From contig NZ_JAQSDZ010000008.1 in assembly GCF_029946165.1 (NCBI RefSeq), positions 145,379 through 209,378 of the forward strand: DNA of 64,000 nt, given 5' to 3'. The first letter of the stretch is position 1. Each line of letters begins with the position of its first letter. The translations under genes were made by a program, and so were the position numbers. The notes beneath the pieces were generated by a model that saw nothing but the letters and a program-made list of their open reading frames with translations, searched no databases and was not told the DNA's origin. This stretch comes from Methylotenera sp. (GTDB lineage Bacteria; Pseudomonadota; Gammaproteobacteria; Burkholderiales; Methylophilaceae). Of this stretch, positions 16,185 to 25,330 are shown piece after piece.

Positions 16185-17072
16185 CTATTTTTTAGTGCCA
16201 GTTAGCATTACCCAAGAATCCATTGTTTGTGGGACATGCATGTTAAACCATTCAGCATAAATAGCACTTACGTCAGTAGCTTGTTCTTTTAAAATACCCG
16301 AAAGCGCGATTTTCCCACCAGTTTTGCAGGATTTTGCCAGTGCAGGCGCCAGTACGCTTAGTGCACTTGAGAGGATATTAGCAACCACGATATCGAACTC
16401 ACGTGATTGATATTTGCTAGCATGATAAAAAGCCGCAGCCACATCATTCTGCTCGGCGTTATATACGCTAGATTGAATGGCTTGAGGGTCAATATCAGTT
16501 CCGATAACTTCAGATGCGCCTAGTTTTTTTGCCGCAATCGCTAAAATACCTGAGCCGCAGCCGTAATCTAAAACGGTGTCTTGTTCAGATACTGTCTCAG
16601 TCAGCCATTTCAAACAAAGATGGGTCGTGGGATGACTACCTGTGCCAAAAGCTAGGCCTGGGTCTAATATGATGTTGATTGCATCTGCATTTGGCGCACT
16701 ATGCCATGTTGGCACAATCCATAAATTATCGGTAATTTTAATCGGCTCAAATTGAGATTGGGTCGCGCGCACCCAATCTTGCTCTTGTATGATTTCGGTA
16801 GAATATTGCAAATTGCTTAATTTGGTTTCTCGCTCCAAATCAGCAATCACTTTTGCAACATCAACACCTTCATCAAACAAAGCGCTCACAAGGTTTTGTT
16901 GCCAAATACCCGGTGGTGGGTCACCTGGCTCGCCGAATATAGGCTGCTCATCTAATGTATCGGCATTTGCATCTTCAATAATGGCAGATAGCGCACCTTG
17001 TTCCATTAAAGTATCGCTAATTAAATCAGCCGTATTGTCTTGTGCTTCAATTTTTAACGATACCCATGCCAT
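16185..17072 (-). CDS. prmA: Ribosomal protein L11 methyltransferase
   Basis: 295 residues, the usual size. It transfers methyl groups from S-adenosylmethionine to amino groups of L11. The SAM-binding motif DYGCGSGILAIAAKKLG lies near 165-180, followed by GTDIDPQAI and the catalytic region VVANILSSAL. The N-terminal L11-recognition domain precedes it. It is 21 bases downstream of accC and eight upstream of the DUF3426 gene, so co-transcribed. Confidence 0.97.
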   Translation of the reverse strand: MAWVSLKIEAQDNTADLISDTLMEQGALSAIIEDANADTLDEQPIFGEPGDPPPGIWQQNLVSALFDEGVDVAKVIADLERETKLSNLQYSTEIIQEQDWVRATQSQFEPIKITDNLWIVPTWHSAPNADAINIILDPGLAFGTGSHPTTHLCLKWLTETVSEQDTVLDYGCGSGILAIAAKKLGASEVIGTDIDPQAIQSSVYNAEQNDVAAAFYHASKYQSREFDIVVANILSSALSVLAPALAKSCKTGGKIALSGILKEQATDVSAIYAEWFNMHVPQTMDSWVMLTGTKK

Positions 17073-17093
17073 GCAAAACCCACTTACTTATGA

Positions 17094-18449
17094 TTATTTG
17101 TTATAAATGCCAAGCTTTTGTTCAAGGTAGTGAATGCTAGTACCACCTAGATGAAAAGCTGCGTCAGCCATCAGATCTGCGTGCAATGCTACGTTAGTGC
17201 TAATGCCGCCAATCATCATTTCTGATAGCGCAATACGCATGCGAGCAATGGCTTGGTCACGCGTGTCACCGTAAGTAATAAGCTTACCAATCATAGAGTC
17301 ATAATTTGGTGGCACGGTATAGCCCGCGTATGCATGCGTATCAATACGTACACCAGGCCCGCCTGGCATATGGAACGTCGTGATTTTGCCTGGAGATGGT
17401 ATAAAGTTGTATGGATCTTCCGCATTAAGGCGGCACTCAATCGCATGGCCTTTGAGTACAACGTCCTTTTGGCGGAATTTTAGTTTTTCACCAGCCGCTA
17501 CAAAAATTTGTTGTTGAACTAAATCAATACCGGTAATCATTTCTGTTACGGTATGCTCAACTTGTAAACGCGTGTTCATCTCAATGAAGTAAAACTCATT
17601 GTTTTCATATAAGAATTCAAAAGTACCAGCACCACGATACTTAATTTTGCGACAGGCTTCCGCACAGCGTTCGCCAATTTTGTCGCGTAATCTTGGGTTA
17701 AGTAATGGCGCAGGCGCTTCTTCAAGAATTTTTTGGTGCCGACGCTGCATCGAGCAATCCCGTTCACCTAAAAACACTGCGTTACCATGTTGGTCTGCTA
17801 ATACTTGAATTTCAATATGGCGTGGTTTTTCTAGGTATTTCTCCATGTAAACCACTGGGTTACCAAATGCTGCTTGCGCCTCGGCTTTGGTCATATTCAC
17901 TGAGGCAATTAGTGCGGCTTCGGTATGCACTACACGCATACCACGACCGCCGCCGCCGCCAGCTGCTTTAATAATGACTGGGTATCCGACTTTTTTAGCG
18001 ATTTTTATGATTTCTGCTGGATCATCTGGCAATGCGCCATCTGAACCAGGTACGCAGGGTACGCCCGCTTTTCTCATCGCATCCTTAGCCGATACCTTAT
18101 CGCCCATTAAGCGAATAGTTTCAGCACGAGGGCCGATAAATACAAAGCCACTTTGCTCAACACGCTCTGCAAAGTCAGCATTTTCTGATAAAAAGCCGTA
18201 ACCTGGGTGAATTGCTTGCGCATCAGTGACTTCTGCCGCACTAATTACAGCCGGAATATTTAAGTAACTTTGACCAGACGGTGCTGGCCCAATACATACA
18301 GATTCATCTGCTAATTTTACATATTTAGCTTCTCGGTCTGCTTCAGAATGAACGGCAACCGTTTTAATTCCAAGTTCGCGACACGCACGCTGAACGCGAA
18401 GGGCGATTTCGCCTCGGTTAGCGATTAAGATTTTGTCAAACATAGCCAT
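17094..18449 (-). CDS. accC: Biotin carboxylase subunit of acetyl-CoA carboxylase
   Basis: 451 residues. It carboxylates biotin on AccB using ATP and bicarbonate, the first half of malonyl-CoA synthesis. Motifs: [13 protein letters not shown] at the N-terminus, ATP-grasp glycine loop [14 protein letters not shown] near 160-175, [12 protein letters not shown] near 230, and [16 protein letters not shown] near 285. The first of two close ATGs is preferred because AAGG lies at a usable distance. It follows accB by 26 bases. Confidence 0.98.
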   Translation of the reverse strand: MAMFDKILIANRGEIALRVQRACRELGIKTVAVHSEADREAKYVKLADESVCIGPAPSGQSYLNIPAVISAAEVTDAQAIHPGYGFLSENADFAERVEQSGFVFIGPRAETIRLMGDKVSAKDAMRKAGVPCVPGSDGALPDDPAEIIKIAKKVGYPVIIKAAGGGGGRGMRVVHTEAALIASVNMTKAEAQAAFGNPVVYMEKYLEKPRHIEIQVLADQHGNAVFLGERDCSMQRRHQKILEEAPAPLLNPRLRDKIGERCAEACRKIKYRGAGTFEFLYENNEFYFIEMNTRLQVEHTVTEMITGIDLVQQQIFVAAGEKLKFRQKDVVLKGHAIECRLNAEDPYNFIPSPGKITTFHMPGGPGVRIDTHAYAGYTVPPNYDSMIGKLITYGDTRDQAIARMRIALSEMMIGGISTNVALHADLMADAAFHLGGTSIHYLEQKLGIYNK

Positions 18450-18475
18450 GTTGTTAAATACCTTTTAAATTTTTA

Positions 18476-18934
18476 TTAGCCAATAATAAATAGTGGCTCG
18501 CCGTACTCAACAGCTAAGCCGTTTTCGACTAAGATTTTCTTAACAACGCCAGCTTTATCTGACTCGATTTCATTTAATAATTTCATCGCTTCAATAATAC
18601 AAAGCGTATCACCTACAGAAACTGTATCGCCCACCTCTACAAATGGTTTTGCATCTGGTGAAGAGGAGCGATAGAAAGACCCGACCATAGGAGATTTAAC
18701 CGCATGGCCTTCTTCAACCACTGGTACTTCAGCAACTGCGGTTTGTGGCGCTTGAGCTTGAGGTGCAACACCATATTGCGCAGGCGCAAAATTGGCATAA
18801 TGCTGTTGCACTGGTGTGCTAGATGTAAAATTGCGGCTAATACGTACCGTTTCACCTTCTTCTGTCAGTTCAAGTTCAGCAATGCCTGACTCTTCAACAA
18901 GATCGATTAGTTTTTTAAGTTTGCGTAAGTCCAT
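18476..18934 (-). CDS. accB: Biotin carboxyl carrier protein of acetyl-CoA carboxylase
   Basis: 152 residues. N-terminal helical segment, a Pro/Ala/Gln-rich linker (about 40-75) and a C-terminal biotinyl domain with the biotin attachment lysine K118 in [11 protein letters not shown]. It carries carboxybiotin from AccC to the carboxyltransferase. It precedes accC in the same operon and follows aroQ by 49 bases. Confidence 0.98.
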   Translation of the reverse strand: MDLRKLKKLIDLVEESGIAELELTEEGETVRISRNFTSSTPVQQHYANFAPAQYGVAPQAQAPQTAVAEVPVVEEGHAVKSPMVGSFYRSSSPDAKPFVEVGDTVSVGDTLCIIEAMKLLNEIESDKAGVVKKILVENGLAVEYGEPLFIIG

Positions 18935-18983
18935 AGTAACCTCTAAAAATCTAGGAAAATTTTAGTTAATAACAAGAATAAAT

Positions 18984-19433
18984 TTAAGAATGATTGATGC
19001 GCCGAATTGCATAATCAAGCGCAAGTGTATAGCCGTGGGCACCTAAGCCACTGATAACTCCTACTGCAATATCGGTAAAATAAGAATGATGACGGAACGC
19101 TTCACGTGCATATACATTAGATAAATGCACTTCAATAAATGGTACTTTAACAGCGGATAGCGCATCCCGCATCGCAACAGATGTATGTGTAAATGCGGCT
19201 GGATTGATAATCACAAAATCCACTTTTGTCGTCGCAACAGATTGAATTTTAGTAACAAGATCGCCTTCAGTATTGCTTTGATATGCCTCTAAAGCTACTC
19301 CTGCTTTTGCTGCAATATCCGTTAAGGTTTGATTGATAGAATTTAGCGTGTCGCTACCATAATGCTCAGGTTCACGTGAACCTAATAAATTAAGGTTTGG
19401 ACCATGCAATACTAAAATGGATTTAGCAGACAT
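18984..19433 (-). CDS. aroQ: Type II 3-dehydroquinate dehydratase
   Basis: About 149 residues. It dehydrates 3-dehydroquinate to 3-dehydroshikimate in aromatic amino acid synthesis. Motifs: [17 protein letters not shown] with the flexible-loop Arg and Tyr near 10-25, [13 protein letters not shown] near 75-88, [18 protein letters not shown] near 100-117. The start is the ATG at 19433; a TTG two codons upstream is less likely. The aroQ-accB-accC order is widely conserved. Confidence 0.97.
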   Translation of the reverse strand: MSAKSILVLHGPNLNLLGSREPEHYGSDTLNSINQTLTDIAAKAGVALEAYQSNTEGDLVTKIQSVATTKVDFVIINPAAFTHTSVAMRDALSAVKVPFIEVHLSNVYAREAFRHHSYFTDIAVGVISGLGAHGYTLALDYAIRRINHS

Positions 19434-19608
19434 GTGCAACCAATATGAAGAGCATTTTAGAATGTAAAATCGTGTAATTCATGGTTGCAAGTTTGCCGAA
19501 GTTAGCAGGTTTTGTCCAGTGACTTCATACATTTAAACGAAATTAGCTTGCGTTCATAATTTAAGTAGTTGATTTGCTAGCTTAATCCTAATTGTTAAAT
19601 AGAGGATG

Positions 19609-20163
19609 TTATTGCGGTAGTAGAGGTCGTAAAGCGGTCTCTAAAAGGGATTTATTGATGCGCCCAAAGTAAGTATCTACCACTGCTCCGCTCTCATTAA
19701 TAATCACGGTATAAGGTAATACGCCTTTATCATTACCTAAATCATTGCCAAGCACCATGCCTTCGTTCTCCGCCGCAAGTAAAGGGTAGCTTACAGGCGT
19801 TGTTGCCGAAAACTCTTTTACGAGTGCTAATTCATCCACAGCCATACCAAGCACAACCACATTTTTATTTTTATATTCTGTATATAATTCAGAGAGTTCT
19901 GGCATTTCTTCGCGGCAAGGCGGGCACCAAGTTGCCCAAAAATTCAGCACGATTATTTTGCCTTTAAATTGGCTTAAATCTTGGATGATACCGTCTGGAT
20001 TAGATAGCTTACTTGCAAAAAGCGATTGAGTAGAAAGTTTGCTGTGGTCTGTAGCATATGTTTTTAATGTGGCATTTGGACTTAAAAAGTAGTAATAGAT
20101 CGCAAAACCAAGCGCAAGCATAATGGCTAAGTAGCCAAAATTAGAAAGTATTTTTTTTAGCAT
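19609..20163 (-). CDS. TlpA-like membrane-anchored thioredoxin
   Basis: 184 residues. One N-terminal membrane anchor (YLAIMLALGFAIYYYFL, about 11-27) followed by a periplasmic thioredoxin fold with FWATWCPPCREEMPEL, the CxxC redox pair near residue 80. A thiol-disulfide reductant, for example for cytochrome c maturation. It lies 33 bases downstream of dsbD, whose product can supply electrons from the cytoplasm. Cytochrome genes elsewhere in the window offer plausible clients. Confidence 0.93.
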   Translation of the reverse strand: MLKKILSNFGYLAIMLALGFAIYYYFLSPNATLKTYATDHSKLSTQSLFASKLSNPDGIIQDLSQFKGKIIVLNFWATWCPPCREEMPELSELYTEYKNKNVVVLGMAVDELALVKEFSATTPVSYPLLAAENEGMVLGNDLGNDKGVLPYTVIINESGAVVDTYFGRINKSLLETALRPLLPQ

Positions 20164-20196
20164 AATTTGAGGGTTAGTTTTATTAATTTAGTTTGA

Positions 20197-22200
20197 TTAA
20201 CACTGAGCGGTTAATCCTTGCTGATTTTGTGGTGCGATAATACAGCTATCACGTCTAGCTAAGGTTGTGCTAAAACGCTCAGCATCTTGAAAGCCAATGG
20301 TTTTAAGGGTTGTCATTTCTTTACCTTGCGCATTAAAAAATGCAATACCAGGTGGGCCGAATAAGCCAAAGCGTTTTAGGAGGGCTTTATCTTCATCGGA
20401 ATTTGCAGTGACATCCACTTGCAATAGCAGCGTGTTTTTAAGTTGCTGCTGCACTTTTGGGTCGCTAAAGGTAAATTGTTCCAGCTCCTTACAAGCCACG
20501 CACCAATCTGCGTAAAAATCTAACATTACAGGTTGATTAGTCGTAGCTAGCTTTTGTTCTAATTCAGCAATGCTAGCAACGCGGGTAAAGTTTAACTGTG
20601 AAGGATTTTTTGATTGGTTAGCACTGCTTAGCGTAAAGTTACTGAGTGGATTTAAGGCAGATTTAGCGCCAGAAAGCGCCCCAACAAATAGCGTTACGCC
20701 AAATATCAAAAGAACAACAGCAACCCCTTTCCACAATTTAGTAAAGTTAGTGGCATGTGCTGGCAAACTATCTAATGCGCTGTGATAGACCGCGGTCACT
20801 ATTAATAATATTGCCCATAGCCCTAATTGAATACTCACTGGAATAATTGGTGAAATCAGCCAAATAGCCATACCTAACATTAATACACCAAAAAAGTTAC
20901 TCACCGCGTTCATCCAGTTACCTGTTTTTGGCAACAAGCTACCTGCAGAAGCGCCAATTAACAATAAAGGCACACCCATGCCAATGGCTAGTGCAAATAA
21001 GCCTACGCCACCTAAAAATACATTATGGGTTTGACCAATGTAAATCAGTGCGCCAGCTAGTGGTGCGGCCACGCATGGGCTAACAATCAATGCAGAAAGT
21101 GCACCCATGACAAATACACCAAAAAAGTGACCACCTTTGAGTTTGTTGCTGGTATTGAGCATTTTGTCTTCAAAGCTTTGTGGAAGTTTAAGCTCATAAA
21201 AGCCAAACATTGATAAAGCTAATAATATGAATATCAAGGCGCTGGCACCAAGTACCCAAGCATTTTGAAGTGATTGGCTGAGCAGGTCGCCAGATAAGCC
21301 CGCTGCGATGCCTGCTAAGGTGTAACTTAATGCCATGCCCAATACATAAGCCACAGACAAACCAAATGCATGCAGTTTTGAAGGCTTAATTTGCTTGCTT
21401 TGGCTGCCTACAATAATGCTCGATAAAATTGGAATCATCGGCAGCATGCAAGGAGTAAGCGAAAGGAGTAAACCTGCAGCAAAAAAACCTGCGATGACTA
21501 ACCATAAATTGCCGGATTTCAATATTTTTGTCGTGTTATCCGTTTCGTTATCGTTCGAAACATTAACCACTGCGGCTTTTTCTGGGGAGCTTACAATATT
21601 TTTAGCATCAGCTAAATCTACGGTAAATGTTTTGGTCATTGGCGCGTAGCATAAGCCTTTTTCGCTGCAGCCTTGATAAGTCACGGCAATCTTAATGACA
21701 TTATTTTTAATGTTAACTAAATTGATTTTGGCGCTAAAATCATGGTTATAAACTTCCATCTTGCCAAAGTTTTTATCATTCTTAATTTCTGCAATTGGTA
21801 AATCTACTGAAGCGATTTGGGCTGATGTACTAGGTGTTAAGACGAATTTGATGCGCTCTTTGTAAAGGTAGTAACCTGAGACTACGGTAAAATTTGCTTG
21901 AATAGTTTGTGCATCTTTAACGGATAAATCCAACTGAAAAGCGGCATCAGGTGATAAAAAAGTATCTTCGCTGTTAGTTTCAATCAGAGAGTTTGTAAAT
22001 GAGCTGAACTTGTTTTCAGCCGAAGAAACATTGGGTAAAAACCCCACTACGGCAATCAAGCAGAAAACTACATATTTAATAAATGCCGACGATTTAAGAA
22101 GTAAAGGGTTCACTATTAAGTTCACTAATGTTTTTTTAAAAGATTGCGCTTGAATGAAGAAAGCTAAATTTTTAGTAATTAAAATTAAACTATCTTGCAT
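20197..22200 (-). CDS. dsbD: Thiol:disulfide interchange protein DsbD
   Basis: 667 residues with the three-part DsbD layout. A periplasmic N-terminal domain carries the cysteine pair in QGCSEKGLCYAP, a CcdA-like eight-helix membrane core has SLTPCMLPMIPIL and IVSPCVAAPL, and a C-terminal thioredoxin domain has DWCVACKELEQF. It moves reducing power from cytoplasmic thioredoxin to periplasmic proteins. The first 40 residues precede the signal segment (about 41-60) and are longer than usual, so the true start may be an internal GTG; no ribosome site is convincing for either. Upstream of tlpA in one operon. Confidence 0.95.
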   Translation of the reverse strand: MQDSLILITKNLAFFIQAQSFKKTLVNLIVNPLLLKSSAFIKYVVFCLIAVVGFLPNVSSAENKFSSFTNSLIETNSEDTFLSPDAAFQLDLSVKDAQTIQANFTVVSGYYLYKERIKFVLTPSTSAQIASVDLPIAEIKNDKNFGKMEVYNHDFSAKINLVNIKNNVIKIAVTYQGCSEKGLCYAPMTKTFTVDLADAKNIVSSPEKAAVVNVSNDNETDNTTKILKSGNLWLVIAGFFAAGLLLSLTPCMLPMIPILSSIIVGSQSKQIKPSKLHAFGLSVAYVLGMALSYTLAGIAAGLSGDLLSQSLQNAWVLGASALIFILLALSMFGFYELKLPQSFEDKMLNTSNKLKGGHFFGVFVMGALSALIVSPCVAAPLAGALIYIGQTHNVFLGGVGLFALAIGMGVPLLLIGASAGSLLPKTGNWMNAVSNFFGVLMLGMAIWLISPIIPVSIQLGLWAILLIVTAVYHSALDSLPAHATNFTKLWKGVAVVLLIFGVTLFVGALSGAKSALNPLSNFTLSSANQSKNPSQLNFTRVASIAELEQKLATTNQPVMLDFYADWCVACKELEQFTFSDPKVQQQLKNTLLLQVDVTANSDEDKALLKRFGLFGPPGIAFFNAQGKEMTTLKTIGFQDAERFSTTLARRDSCIIAPQNQQGLTAQC

Positions 22201-22286
22201 TTTAAATGCTCAGACTCCATTACATAGAGAGTGAATGAGTATCATACGTTCAATATTACTTGTAATCCATTAAGGATGATATATCA

Positions 22287-22682
22287 ATGCGTTTAATAGT
22301 TACACTAGCCTTTCTTTCCTTTCCAATTGGGGAAATCTGGATTTTAATCAATCTATTTCAACAATATGGTTGGTGGGTATTATTATACTTAGTCGCCATG
22401 GTCTTGCTTGGCTTACAACTTATTCGTGAGGAAAAGTTATTGTTTTCAGGTCGAATAATGCAAAGCCTTAGTCAGGGGTCCAATCCAATGAAAGCATTGT
22501 TTGGTAGCGCGCGACATATGTTTGCTGGCATATTACTCATAATTCCAGGTGTACTCACAGATGTAGTCGCCGTAGTGCTATTGTTAATACCTGTCGATAA
22601 AAGCACGATTAAGTCGTCTACATTTAAGCAAAAAGCTGCGAATGATGATGTCATAGAAGGTGAATTTCACCGCGAAGAATAA
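22287..22682 (+). CDS. fxsA: FxsA family membrane protein
   Basis: 131 residues with hydrophobic segments near 3-20, 26-45 and 74-100, and a polar C-terminus, as in FxsA/YtfM-like inner membrane proteins. In E. coli overexpression of FxsA relieves phage F-exclusion; the housekeeping role is unknown. It is divergent from dsbD across 86 bases and 65 bases ahead of the reductase gene. Confidence 0.85.
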   Translation: MRLIVTLAFLSFPIGEIWILINLFQQYGWWVLLYLVAMVLLGLQLIREEKLLFSGRIMQSLSQGSNPMKALFGSARHMFAGILLIIPGVLTDVVAVVLLLIPVDKSTIKSSTFKQKAANDDVIEGEFHREE

Positions 22683-22747
22683 TGGAAATGCTTCTGTTAG
22701 TAACTTTAAGTAGAGGCACCAATTAAGAATAAAACGAGAATCTAAAT

Positions 22748-23782
22748 ATGAGTTATCAAATCACTATTCAATCCAGCAAACATACCTACACCGCAAAAGC
22801 TTCAGAAACTATACTGGAATCAGCCATTAACGCGGGAGTGAATATTCCATATGGTTGTAGAAACGGCACTTGCGGTAGTTGCAAGGGCGATATTATTTCA
22901 GGTGAAGTGGATTATGGCGACTATGCCTCTAGTGCGATGACCGAGGCAGAAAAAGTCGCAGGTAAAGCTTTATTTTGCTGCGCTCATCCACTGTCAGACT
23001 TAACCATAGAGTGCCGTGAGATTCACGCCAATGTGATTCAGCCACGTATTTTGCCCGCGCGCGTAGAGCGTAAAGAGCAACTTTCACACGATGTGATGGC
23101 GCTATTTTTAAAGCTACCAAGCACTGAGCATCTCAAATTTATGGCTGGTCAATACATAGAATTTTTACTTAAAGACGGTAAACGCCGTGCATTTTCACTA
23201 GCTAATGCACCACATATAAACAATATATTAGAGTTGCATTTACGATTGATTCCAGGTGGTCAGTTTACCGAATACGTATTTAACGAAATGCCAGACAAAG
23301 CTATTTTGCGAATTGAAGCGCCATTCGGTAGCTTTTTCTTAAGGGAAGATTCTGACAAACCTATCATTATGGTCGCTGGTGGCACGGGCTTCGCGCCAAT
23401 CAAAGGCATCATTGAACACATGTTGCACAATAATATCATTCGCCCTGTGACTTTATATTGGGGCGCGCATAGTTTAAAAGATCTTTATATGCCATCGCTG
23501 CCAGCCGCATGGGCAGTTGAGTATCCGCATATCAAATTCATTCCAGTATTGTCTGACGTTACCGCGGAAGACAACTGGCATGGCCGCACAGGCTTTGTGC
23601 ATCAAGCCGTGCTAGATGATTTTGCCCAAATAGGTTTAGCAGACTATGAGGTATATTGTTGCGGCGCACCAGCGATGGTAGAGGTGGCGCACGCCAGTTT
23701 TGTAGAAGCTGGTTTGCCAGAAGATGAATTTTTCTCAGATGCGTTTAACTATGCAAAACCAACGCCTAAAACCATGACATAA
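22748..23782 (+). CDS. 2Fe-2S flavoprotein reductase, CDP-6-deoxy-glucoseen reductase-like
   Basis: 344 residues. An N-terminal plant-type ferredoxin domain carries C37, C42, C45 and a cysteine at 77/78 (GCRNGTCGSC, FCCAHP). It is followed by an FAD domain (RRAFSLANAP near 148) and an NAD(P) domain (VAGGTGFAPIKGI near 210; YCCGAPAMVEVA near 305). It transfers electrons from NAD(P)H through FAD to the iron-sulfur centre. Homologues are annotated as CDP-6-deoxy-delta-3,4-glucoseen reductase, but no deoxysugar genes are here. A general electron-transfer role, perhaps to an oxygenase or in ubiquinone synthesis, is as likely. Confidence 0.85.
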   Translation: MSYQITIQSSKHTYTAKASETILESAINAGVNIPYGCRNGTCGSCKGDIISGEVDYGDYASSAMTEAEKVAGKALFCCAHPLSDLTIECREIHANVIQPRILPARVERKEQLSHDVMALFLKLPSTEHLKFMAGQYIEFLLKDGKRRAFSLANAPHINNILELHLRLIPGGQFTEYVFNEMPDKAILRIEAPFGSFFLREDSDKPIIMVAGGTGFAPIKGIIEHMLHNNIIRPVTLYWGAHSLKDLYMPSLPAAWAVEYPHIKFIPVLSDVTAEDNWHGRTGFVHQAVLDDFAQIGLADYEVYCCGAPAMVEVAHASFVEAGLPEDEFFSDAFNYAKPTPKTMT

Positions 23783-23863
23783 GCTTGGTTTGCTACTTAA
23801 CCCTGATAATCAATTAGAACATTTAATTCCGTAGCATTTTCCGCTCAAACTGTTGCGGATGGC

Positions 23864-23942
23864 TGTAGGAGAGGCTTGTAGCCCCGAACAAAATATCACT
23901 TCGAATCGCCCTCGCCATTCGGGGCTACAAGCCCTTCCTACA
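23864..23942. repeat. REP/REPIN-like inverted repeat
   Basis: Two 25-base arms (23864-23888 and 23918-23942) beginning TGTAGGA and containing GGCTTGTAGCCCCGAA in inverse orientation, differing only in a swapped AG/GA pair, around a 29-base centre. The form, GTAGGA followed by a GC-rich palindrome, is typical of extragenic REP elements in Proteobacteria. It lies 81 bases after the reductase gene. No RAYT transposase is in the window and no second copy was seen. Confidence 0.8.
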
Positions 23943-23988
23943 TTGGATTTAGGTTAATTTTATTATTTCTAATGGACAATAATCGGGG

Positions 23989-24021
23989 TTTAAGACTACC
24001 TTAAGAATTCAACATTATGAT
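23989..24021 (+). promoter_or_regulatory. PmrA/QseB-type direct-repeat box and -10 for the cytochrome operon
   Basis: TTTAAG (23989-23994), five bases, CTTAAG (24000-24005) fits the YTTAAK-N5-YTTAAK box bound by PmrA/QseB-group response regulators. TATGAT at 24016-24021 fits a -10, placing the box across the -35 position. The message would start just before cytochrome b (ATG 24053). A regulator of that group is encoded at the end of the same gene run. Confidence 0.6.
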
Positions 24022-24052
24022 TTGCTCCAACCTTCAATAAAAGGAGCAAATC

Positions 24053-24700
24053 ATGGAAACTATTACTTACCAAAGAAAAAAGGTCTATGACCCCATTCTT
24101 CGGTTAATTCACCTTTGGAATGGTTTATCCATTCTATTTCTTATGACCACTATTTGGATCTCAGACCTTTTTGAAAAAGGTGTGGGAGAAAAAACGCTGT
24201 GGCAAATTCACATTTATATTGGTTATGCCTTAACAGTTGGTATTGTGGCTCGACTAGCATGGGGCGTTGTTGGCCCACGTCATGCCAGATTTTCGGATAT
24301 GTGGCATCCCATTGTTTGGTGGGACGCCGTGCGAAACTTCAATTTACACGCCACGCCACGCTTCGGTCATAACACTTTAGCTAGCGGCGCCTATCTACTC
24401 GTTTATCTATTGCTGATTACCATGGCAATCACTGGTCTTTCTCTCGCGGCAATTGAGCATAGTACGGGGCCATTTAACGCTTGGATAGGTGATATGCCTT
24501 GGTTGAAAGAGATTGTAGAAGAACCACACGAGCTGATTTATTACTTTCTTATGGCGTTTGTGGTGGTGCATATCGCTGCTTTAATTTGGCATGAGGTCAA
24601 AGATAAAACGCCGCTTGCGCAAGCCATGGTCACTGGTTACCAATATGAAGTAGACCAAACTCAAAGCATACCTAACAATCAAGGAGATCATCATGCGTAA
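24053..24700 (+). CDS. Cytochrome b561-type membrane protein
   Basis: 215 residues of the cytochrome b561 / hydrogenase b-type group. Four membrane helices are apparent (about 17-37, 55-75, 100-125, 155-185), with histidines suited to b hemes (for example in LIHLWN, WQIHIYIGYA and FVVVHIAALIWHE). It probably passes electrons between the quinone pool and the periplasmic cytochromes encoded next. AAAGGAG precedes the ATG. It overlaps the SHP-type gene by eight bases, implying translational coupling. Confidence 0.92.
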   Translation: METITYQRKKVYDPILRLIHLWNGLSILFLMTTIWISDLFEKGVGEKTLWQIHIYIGYALTVGIVARLAWGVVGPRHARFSDMWHPIVWWDAVRNFNLHATPRFGHNTLASGAYLLVYLLLITMAITGLSLAAIEHSTGPFNAWIGDMPWLKEIVEEPHELIYYFLMAFVVVHIAALIWHEVKDKTPLAQAMVTGYQYEVDQTQSIPNNQGDHHA

Positions 24701-25100
24701 ATCATTTTATTTACTAGGGTTAGTTTTCAGCCTGAATGCTTTTGCTGCAACACCTCAAGAGTTGCTCAAGCAATATGAGGTGCAAGCTAAGCAAGAGAAT
24801 GCGGCATTTGCAGGGTTTTCTGCCGAGCGTGGAGCTAACTTTTTTAAAGCTGAGCGGACACACAGCGATGGTAAAAATGTGAGCTGTGCTACTTGCCATA
24901 CCTCTGACCCGCGTAACCAAGGGAAAACTCGCGCCAATAAAGTGATTGAGCCGATGGCAACTATCGCAAATCCACAAAGGTTTACTGATGCCGCTAAGGT
25001 GGAAAAATGGTTTGGTCGCAACTGCAAAGACGTATTGGAGCGCACTTGTACTTCGCAAGAAAAGGGCGATTTCATACAGTATTTAATCAGTGTTAAGTAA
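24693..25100 (+). CDS. SHP-type monoheme cytochrome c (DUF1924)
   Basis: 135 residues with a signal peptide (about 1-19, cleavage near AFAA), so periplasmic. One heme site C65-A-T-C68-H69. The C-terminal segment FGRNCKDVLERTC contains N110 between the heme domain and cysteines C111 and C119. This resembles Rhodobacter sphaeroides SHP, where an asparagine in a GRNC segment is a displaceable axial ligand next to a disulfide, making a high-spin heme that binds oxygen or other small ligands. The gene context (cytochrome b before, diheme cytochrome and two-component pair after) matches that described for SHP clusters. Ligand identity here is inferred by similarity. Confidence 0.88.
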   Translation: MRKSFYLLGLVFSLNAFAATPQELLKQYEVQAKQENAAFAGFSAERGANFFKAERTHSDGKNVSCATCHTSDPRNQGKTRANKVIEPMATIANPQRFTDAAKVEKWFGRNCKDVLERTCTSQEKGDFIQYLISVK

Positions 25101-25106
25101 TCTGGC

Positions 25107-25299
25107 TACCTTTATAAATCCAAGTTTCGTTGCTACACAGCGTTACTCACAAAAAATTACTTCTTACATATTAAATATATGTGGTGGCGCAATTTTTTGC
25201 TCGCGCCTTGTTTAGCTTATCGCACGATTGTTCTGGCTTTAGCCAGATTACAGTCGTGGTGATGCCCATCACGGGTAAAAACTAGAATTTATAAAGGTA
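25107..25299. mobile_element. MITE-like element with terminal inverted repeats
   Basis: A 193-base AT-rich, non-coding segment bounded by TA and inverted termini CCTTTATAAAT / ATTTATAAAGG, with similarity continuing a further eight or so bases inward. The TA at both ends fits an IS630/mariner-type target duplication. Inside are further hairpins: CAAAAAATT...AATTTTTTG arms around ACATATTAAATATATGT, an imperfect arm pair at TCTGGC/GCCAGA, and GTGAT/ATCAC. It encodes nothing and separates the SHP and DHC genes. No related transposase is in the window. Confidence 0.5.
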
Positions 25300-25330
25300 C
25301 CCATAACAATTTAAAGTGATATAGGAGAAT

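Noticed and set aside
24720..25075. Minus-strand frames of 106 and 112 codons in the SHP-type gene
   Set aside because: They overlap each other and oppose a clearly identified cytochrome gene; no ribosome sites.
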